Under the pieces are notes generated by a model. That model was not told the DNA's origin. It saw only the letters and a list, made by a program, of their open reading frames with translations, and made no database searches. Positions 60,481-64,000 of a DNA stretch of 64,000 nucleotides are shown here, one piece after another. Source of the DNA: Streptomyces sp. OR43 (GTDB taxonomy: Bacteria; Actinomycetota; Actinomycetes; Streptomycetales; Streptomycetaceae); assembly GCF_008042275.1 (NCBI RefSeq), contig NZ_RDBK01000043.1, positions 4,358,961 to 4,422,960 of the forward strand, in the 5' to 3' direction. Positions within the stretch are counted from its first letter, which is position 1, and each line of letters begins with the position of its first letter. The translations under genes and the position numbers were made by a program.

Positions 60481-61209
60481 ATGGGATTCGACAACCACCG
60501 CGTGGTCATCACGGCCGCCGGCCGTGACTTCGGCCGCGCCCTGGCCATCCGTCTCGCGGACCTCGGCGCCGAGGTCTTCCTCTCCGCCCGGAGTCTCGCC
60601 GCGGCCGAGCGGGTGCGCGACGAGATTCGGGACCGGGGGCATCAGCAGGTCCACGCCTTCTCCTGCGACCTGACGGACCCCGCTTCGATCCGGGACTTCG
60701 CCGCCGAGGTCGCCCGGCGCACCGACCGCATCGACGTGCTGATCAACAACGGTTCGCGCTACCTCGAAGGCCCGGACCTCGGCTCCGCCTCCGACGCCGA
60801 CATCGTGGACACGATCGCGTCAGGCGCCACGGGAACCGTTCTCACGGTGAAGAACTTCCTGCCTCTCCTGCTCCGCTCGGACAAGCCGGATGTGGTGACC
60901 ATGGTCTCCGCCTGCGGGGCGGCGGGCCACCACCGCTCGGAGGCGCACGACGCCTTCTACGCGGCCAAGAGCGCCCAGGCGGGTTTCACCGAGATCCTCT
61001 CCAAGCGTCTCCGGCCCCAGGGGGTCCGGGTGATCTCCCTCTACCCGCCCGACTTCGCCAATCCCGACCCGCTCTCCGAGGAATGGGAGACCACACCGCG
61101 CGAGGCCCGGGACGACCTCACCGCGCAGTCACTCGTGGAGTGCATCCTCTTCGCCGTCGCCCAGCCCCGCGACTGCTTCATCAAGGCGTTCCACTTCGAA
61201 CAGGTCTGA
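60481..61209 (+). CDS. Short-chain dehydrogenase/reductase
   Basis: A 242-residue SDR. The cofactor motif is TAAGRDFG (11-18), a variant of the usual TGxxxGIG with Ala for the first Gly. Catalytic Ser in VTMVSACGAAG near 140 and YAAKS near 161 are present; NNGSRY replaces the usual NNAG. These variations suggest a divergent SDR that may use an unusual substrate or cofactor. Start ATG with GCAGGAGCG upstream. Substrate unknown. Confidence 0.88.
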   Translation: MGFDNHRVVITAAGRDFGRALAIRLADLGAEVFLSARSLAAAERVRDEIRDRGHQQVHAFSCDLTDPASIRDFAAEVARRTDRIDVLINNGSRYLEGPDLGSASDADIVDTIASGATGTVLTVKNFLPLLLRSDKPDVVTMVSACGAAGHHRSEAHDAFYAAKSAQAGFTEILSKRLRPQGVRVISLYPPDFANPDPLSEEWETTPREARDDLTAQSLVECILFAVAQPRDCFIKAFHFEQV

Positions 61210-61270
61210 CCGTCGGGGGGAGAGAGACCGGTCGCGGTGCCCGGCCGGTCAGGCGCGTCCGGGGCCCTGC

Positions 61271-62506
61271 TCATGCGGGCGGCCCGGAAGGCCGCTGCGG
61301 GGAGCGGAGCACGAGCAGGGTGATCTCGCTGGGGGCGAAGACGCGGAACGGCGGGCCCCAGAAGCCGGTACCCCGGCTGGTGTAGAGGAGGGTGCGGGTG
61401 CCGTGGCGGCTGAGGCCGGCGAGGGCGGGCTGGTCGATGCGCACGAGGTGGTGGAAGGGCCAGATCTGTCCGCCGTGGGTGTGGCCCGAGAGCTGGAGGT
61501 CGACGCCGCCCGCGACGGCCCGGTCGATGAACTTGGGCTGGTGGGCCAGGAGCAGGACGGGCAGGTCGGGGTCGGCGCCGTCCAGGGCTCCGGCGAGGTG
61601 GGCGCGGTGGCCGGCCAGGCCGGAGGACTCGGCGGTGACGTCGTCCACGCCGGCGACCACCAGGGTGTCGCCGCCGCGTTCCAGCAGCAGATGACGGTTG
61701 CGCAGCGGCTCCCAGCCCAGCTCGTCCATCAGGTCGACCCAGCCCTGGGCCTCGCTGTAGTACTCGTGGTTCCCGGTGACGTAGACGCGGGCCTTGGTGG
61801 CTTGCACGGTGCCGAGCGGAACAGCCTGGGCGCGGCGGCGTCCGGCGGTGCCGTCCGCGATGTCGCCGGTGTGGCAGACCAGATCGGCCTCCAGGCCGTT
61901 GACCTTCGCGCAGACCCGCTCCGACCAGCGTGCGCGGTCGAGCGGGCCGTAGTGGGTGTCGGTGAGGAGGGCGACGCGCGTGCCGTCCAAACCGGCCCCC
62001 AGGCGCGGGAGTTCCACGTCGAGCTCGCGCACGCGTGGCACCCGGCGGGCCTCGGCGTACCCCCACGCGAGCAGCATGGCGGCTACCCCGAGAATCGCCC
62101 ACGTGACGATCCTGGCCCGGCTCTGCCCGTCGCCCACGCCCGCCACGGCCAGGGCGAGGCGCAGCAGGACGCCGAGCAGCACGGACCAGGTGAACAGCAC
62201 CCAGCCGACCCCGAGGAGGGTGTCTCCGACGATCGCCGCCCGGTCCTGCTGCCGTCGGCCGTGGCCGCGCGCCATCGCGAGCGGCATGGTGATCAGACCG
62301 AGGGCGAAAAGGGCCGTGCCGCCCAGCGCCACGGGGAGCGGCCAGTGCTGCCCGGCGTGCAGCAGCACCCAGCAGGGCACAGCCCACAGCAGGACGGGGG
62401 CGATCAGAGGGACGTAGCGCATCAGGCGGCGCAGTCGACTCTGCTGGGCGGTGTGCGCTGCACCGTCCGCGGATCGGGCTTCGCTGGTGTCGGTCACGCT
62501 TTCCAT
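61271..62506 (-). CDS. Membrane metallophosphoesterase
   Basis: A 411-residue protein with four N-terminal membrane spans (about 30-160) and a calcineurin-like phosphoesterase domain (about 175-405). Metal motifs: LLTDTHYGPLDRARW, CHTGDIADG, VTGNHEYYS, LLLAHQPKF and LSGHTHGGQIWPF. Such proteins hydrolyse phosphodiesters, possibly UDP-linked or membrane lipids. ATG at 62506; a GTG at 62497 is an alternative start. Substrate unknown. Confidence 0.92.
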   Translation of the reverse strand: MESVTDTSEARSADGAAHTAQQSRLRRLMRYVPLIAPVLLWAVPCWVLLHAGQHWPLPVALGGTALFALGLITMPLAMARGHGRRQQDRAAIVGDTLLGVGWVLFTWSVLLGVLLRLALAVAGVGDGQSRARIVTWAILGVAAMLLAWGYAEARRVPRVRELDVELPRLGAGLDGTRVALLTDTHYGPLDRARWSERVCAKVNGLEADLVCHTGDIADGTAGRRRAQAVPLGTVQATKARVYVTGNHEYYSEAQGWVDLMDELGWEPLRNRHLLLERGGDTLVVAGVDDVTAESSGLAGHRAHLAGALDGADPDLPVLLLAHQPKFIDRAVAGGVDLQLSGHTHGGQIWPFHHLVRIDQPALAGLSRHGTRTLLYTSRGTGFWGPPFRVFAPSEITLLVLRSPQRPSGPPA

Positions 62507-62724
62507 CCTCAGGTAATCCAGACTGCCGGCGCGCACTGTACCCGGTCGTTGCGGGCGTGCCTCCATCGGGAAAGTGAGGGCACAAGCCGTCCGGAGAACT
62601 CGGCGGACGCTGATCCCGGCCCGCGCGAAGAGCGGCCCGGCGAGGGCCGCGGGAGAGTGGGCCGGACTTCCGTCCCGCCGTAATTCCGTTGCCGGAACAC
62701 CGGCGGCTTCGGTCGAATGCCTCC

Positions 62725-63486
62725 ATGACTCATGGCAGCGGCGACCATCTGGAGCAGAACCGACGTTACTGGGACGAGCAGGCGGCTGCCTGGCACGGGC
62801 CGCTGGCCCGCGACCACTGGGCGCAGGAAGAACGGCGCTGGGGCCTGTGGGCCACCCCCGAGTCCGAGGTCTCCGTGCTTCCGGACAGCCTGGCCGGGGT
62901 GCGTGCCATCGAACTCGGCTGTGGGACCGCGTATGTGTCGGCCTGGCTGGCCAGAGCGGGAGCCCTCCCGGTCGGGATCGACGTCTCCGAGCAACAGCTC
63001 GCCACCGCGCGGGCGATGCAGACGGAGTTCGGCATCGACTTCCCCCTGGTCCTGGGCAATGCCGAGACGGTGCCTTACGGGGACAACTCGTTCGACCTGG
63101 CCATCAGCGAGTACGGCGCCTCGTTGTGGTGCGACCCGTACCGGTGGATTCCGGAGGCGGCCCGGCTTCTGGCCCCCGGCGGCCAACTGGTGTTCATGCG
63201 CTACTCCGTGCTGTTCGCGCTGTGCGTACCGGCCGAAGGGCCGGTGTCCACCACGCTGCTCCGCTCCCAGTTCGGGCTGACCCGACTGGACGCGCAGAGC
63301 CACGTGCAGTTCATCCTGCCGCATGGGGAGATGCTCCGCCTCCTGCGGTCCTGCGGCTTCGTCGTGGAAGACCTGATCGAGATCCAGGCGCCCCGGCCCG
63401 CGCACAGGGACTACGCGGAGGCTCCCGCGGACTGGGCCAGGCAATGGCCCAGCGAGGAGATCTGGAAGGCCCGGCTGTCCGGCTGA
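62725..63486 (+). CDS. SAM-dependent methyltransferase
   Basis: A 253-residue class I methyltransferase. Motif I AIELGCGTAYVSAWLA near 62-77, GIDVSEQQLATARAM near 85, motif for post-binding NAETVPYGDNSFDLAISEYG near 112. Acceptor unknown; similar to methyltransferases of small molecules. No clear RBS. Divergent from the phosphoesterase gene with about 220 bp between them. Confidence 0.9.
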   Translation: MTHGSGDHLEQNRRYWDEQAAAWHGPLARDHWAQEERRWGLWATPESEVSVLPDSLAGVRAIELGCGTAYVSAWLARAGALPVGIDVSEQQLATARAMQTEFGIDFPLVLGNAETVPYGDNSFDLAISEYGASLWCDPYRWIPEAARLLAPGGQLVFMRYSVLFALCVPAEGPVSTTLLRSQFGLTRLDAQSHVQFILPHGEMLRLLRSCGFVVEDLIEIQAPRPAHRDYAEAPADWARQWPSEEIWKARLSG

Positions 63487-63757
63487 CGGTTCGGCAGGCG
63501 TTGTCCGGTCCCATGTCTTCCTTCCCGATGTTCTTCGGCGTCTGTCGGGACGGTGGTCCGCGTGCGGAACCCGCCGTTCCCGGGCCCTGAGGGCCCTTGC
63601 GCGAGGCGGGCCCGTGCGTGGAAGCGGAGGGGTCCGGCCGCATTGTCACTGGCGGAGCCTAGAGTCTCTCCCACTCGTCACGGTGCGTTGCCGTCGGCGG
63701 GTTTCATCAGCGTGCCGCCGGTTCGGCGGCCGTTCGGAACGGCGGGGAGAACAGCGC
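63487..63757. other. Intergenic region before the last gene
   Basis: 270 bp without a convincing gene. A GC-rich stretch at about 63578-63600 (GGGCCCTGAGGGCCC) is a perfect short palindrome and may terminate the methyltransferase gene. Confidence 0.4.
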
Positions 63758-64000
63758 ATGGGGTGGGTTCCGGCGGGCGACTACGAAGTCGCTCTGGAGG
63801 CGGGCAAGGTGGTCTGCCGCAACGGGAAGGGCCGGCGGCTGAAATCCGTCCCGGCCAGTTTGAAGGACGACCCGGCGGTCGTCGGGCTCCGGCAGTTGAC
63901 CGAATGGCTGGATCGGCACGCACACCAGTGCCTGAGCGATGTCGAGCAGTGGATGGTGCGTTCGCTGCCCGTCCCCACGGCCGTGCTCGCCCGGGTCTGG
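63758..64000 (+). CDS. DUF4132-type protein, N-terminal part
   Basis: An open frame from ATG at 63758 runs off the window (81 codons). It reads MGWVPAGDYEVALEAGKVVC, then KGRRLKSVPASLKDDPAVV and WMVRSLPVPTAVLARVW. This matches the beginning of actinobacterial DUF4132 proteins as I remember them, which are large (over 1000 residues). GGCGGGGAG lies upstream. Role unknown; the family has been tied to mobile DNA defence or regulation without proof. Partial, so function cannot be judged. Confidence 0.7.
   Translation, partial: MGWVPAGDYEVALEAGKVVCRNGKGRRLKSVPASLKDDPAVVGLRQLTEWLDRHAHQCLSDVEQWMVRSLPVPTAVLARVW

Overview
The window is chromosomal DNA of a Streptomyces species. The evidence is very high GC with strong third-position bias, frequent GTG and TTG starts, TAT and Sec secreted polysaccharide-degrading enzymes, lipoprotein ABC sugar-binding proteins with GntR regulators, and the order of its purine, allantoin and glyoxylate genes, which matches the allantoin region of S. 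coelicolor as I remember it. No rRNA, tRNA, CRISPR array, phage or complete insertion sequence was seen.

Layout. 1-3.9 kb: catalase, tartronate semialdehyde reductase and hydroxypyruvate isomerase, the disposal end of glyoxylate metabolism. 4.0-11.4 kb: a GH16 enzyme, a GH20 hexosaminidase, an ABC sugar importer and a divergent GntR/UTRA regulator. 11.5-19.2 kb: a lactonase-like propeller, two small conserved genes, then the uric acid operon (uraD, HIU hydrolase, urate oxidase), a decayed NCS2 permease, an 8-oxoguanine/guanine deaminase-type enzyme and an intact NCS2 permease. 19.2-26.7 kb: chitin and chitosan degradation (two GH46 chitosanases, an FN3 lipoprotein with a frameshift, and a CBM2-FN3-FN3-GH18 chitinase). 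26.7-29.5 kb: malate synthase beside a molybdenum-cofactor nucleotidyltransferase gene wrecked by a fold-back inverted duplication. 29.7-34 kb: a two-component system and an ABC exporter whose two genes are separated by a 41-bp tandem array. 34-37.6 kb: an IclR regulator (AllR-like), allantoinase and allantoicase. 37.7-48 kb: small oxidoreductases, a DMT exporter, a second two-component system, and a P450-thioesterase-P450 set. 47-54 kb: a sugar or cyclitol locus (Gfo/Idh/MocA oxidoreductase, GntR, single-ATPase ABC importer, ROK kinase). 54-57 kb: arginine deiminase with a basic amino acid antiporter. 57-64 kb: assorted genes, ending in a cut-off DUF4132-type gene.

How the genes work together. 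Guanine or 8-oxoguanine, xanthine and urate enter through the permease and deaminase. Urate is opened by urate oxidase, HIU hydrolase and OHCU decarboxylase to allantoin, and AllB and allantoicase then lead to ureidoglycolate and glyoxylate. Glyoxylate is consumed by malate synthase or by the carboligase branch (GlxR and Hyi are here; the carboligase itself is not in the window). A palindrome of the form TTCAAC-N5-GTTGAA, allowing one or two mismatches, lies upstream of catalase, the urate operon, malate synthase and allantoinase. This suggests one regulon, probably run by the IclR protein encoded here, that also ties hydrogen peroxide removal to urate oxidase. A second theme is amino-sugar polymer use: dre-like sites (the DasR-type 16-mer) precede the chitinase, the FN3 lipoprotein and possibly the ABC importer, and a CsnR-type operator precedes one of the two chitosanases.

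The features I consider most unusual are: (1) a chain of five 14-codon micro-ORFs, each stopping on the start codon of the next, placed exactly at the permease-to-ATPase junction of an ABC exporter; (2) a 237-bp perfect-looking inverted repeat plus a second nested one that destroys the XDH-cofactor-type gene and duplicates the malate synthase operator; (3) the shared operator linking catalase to purine breakdown; (4) a fossil permease that kept only its two ends. All reading was by eye, with no database or folding program.
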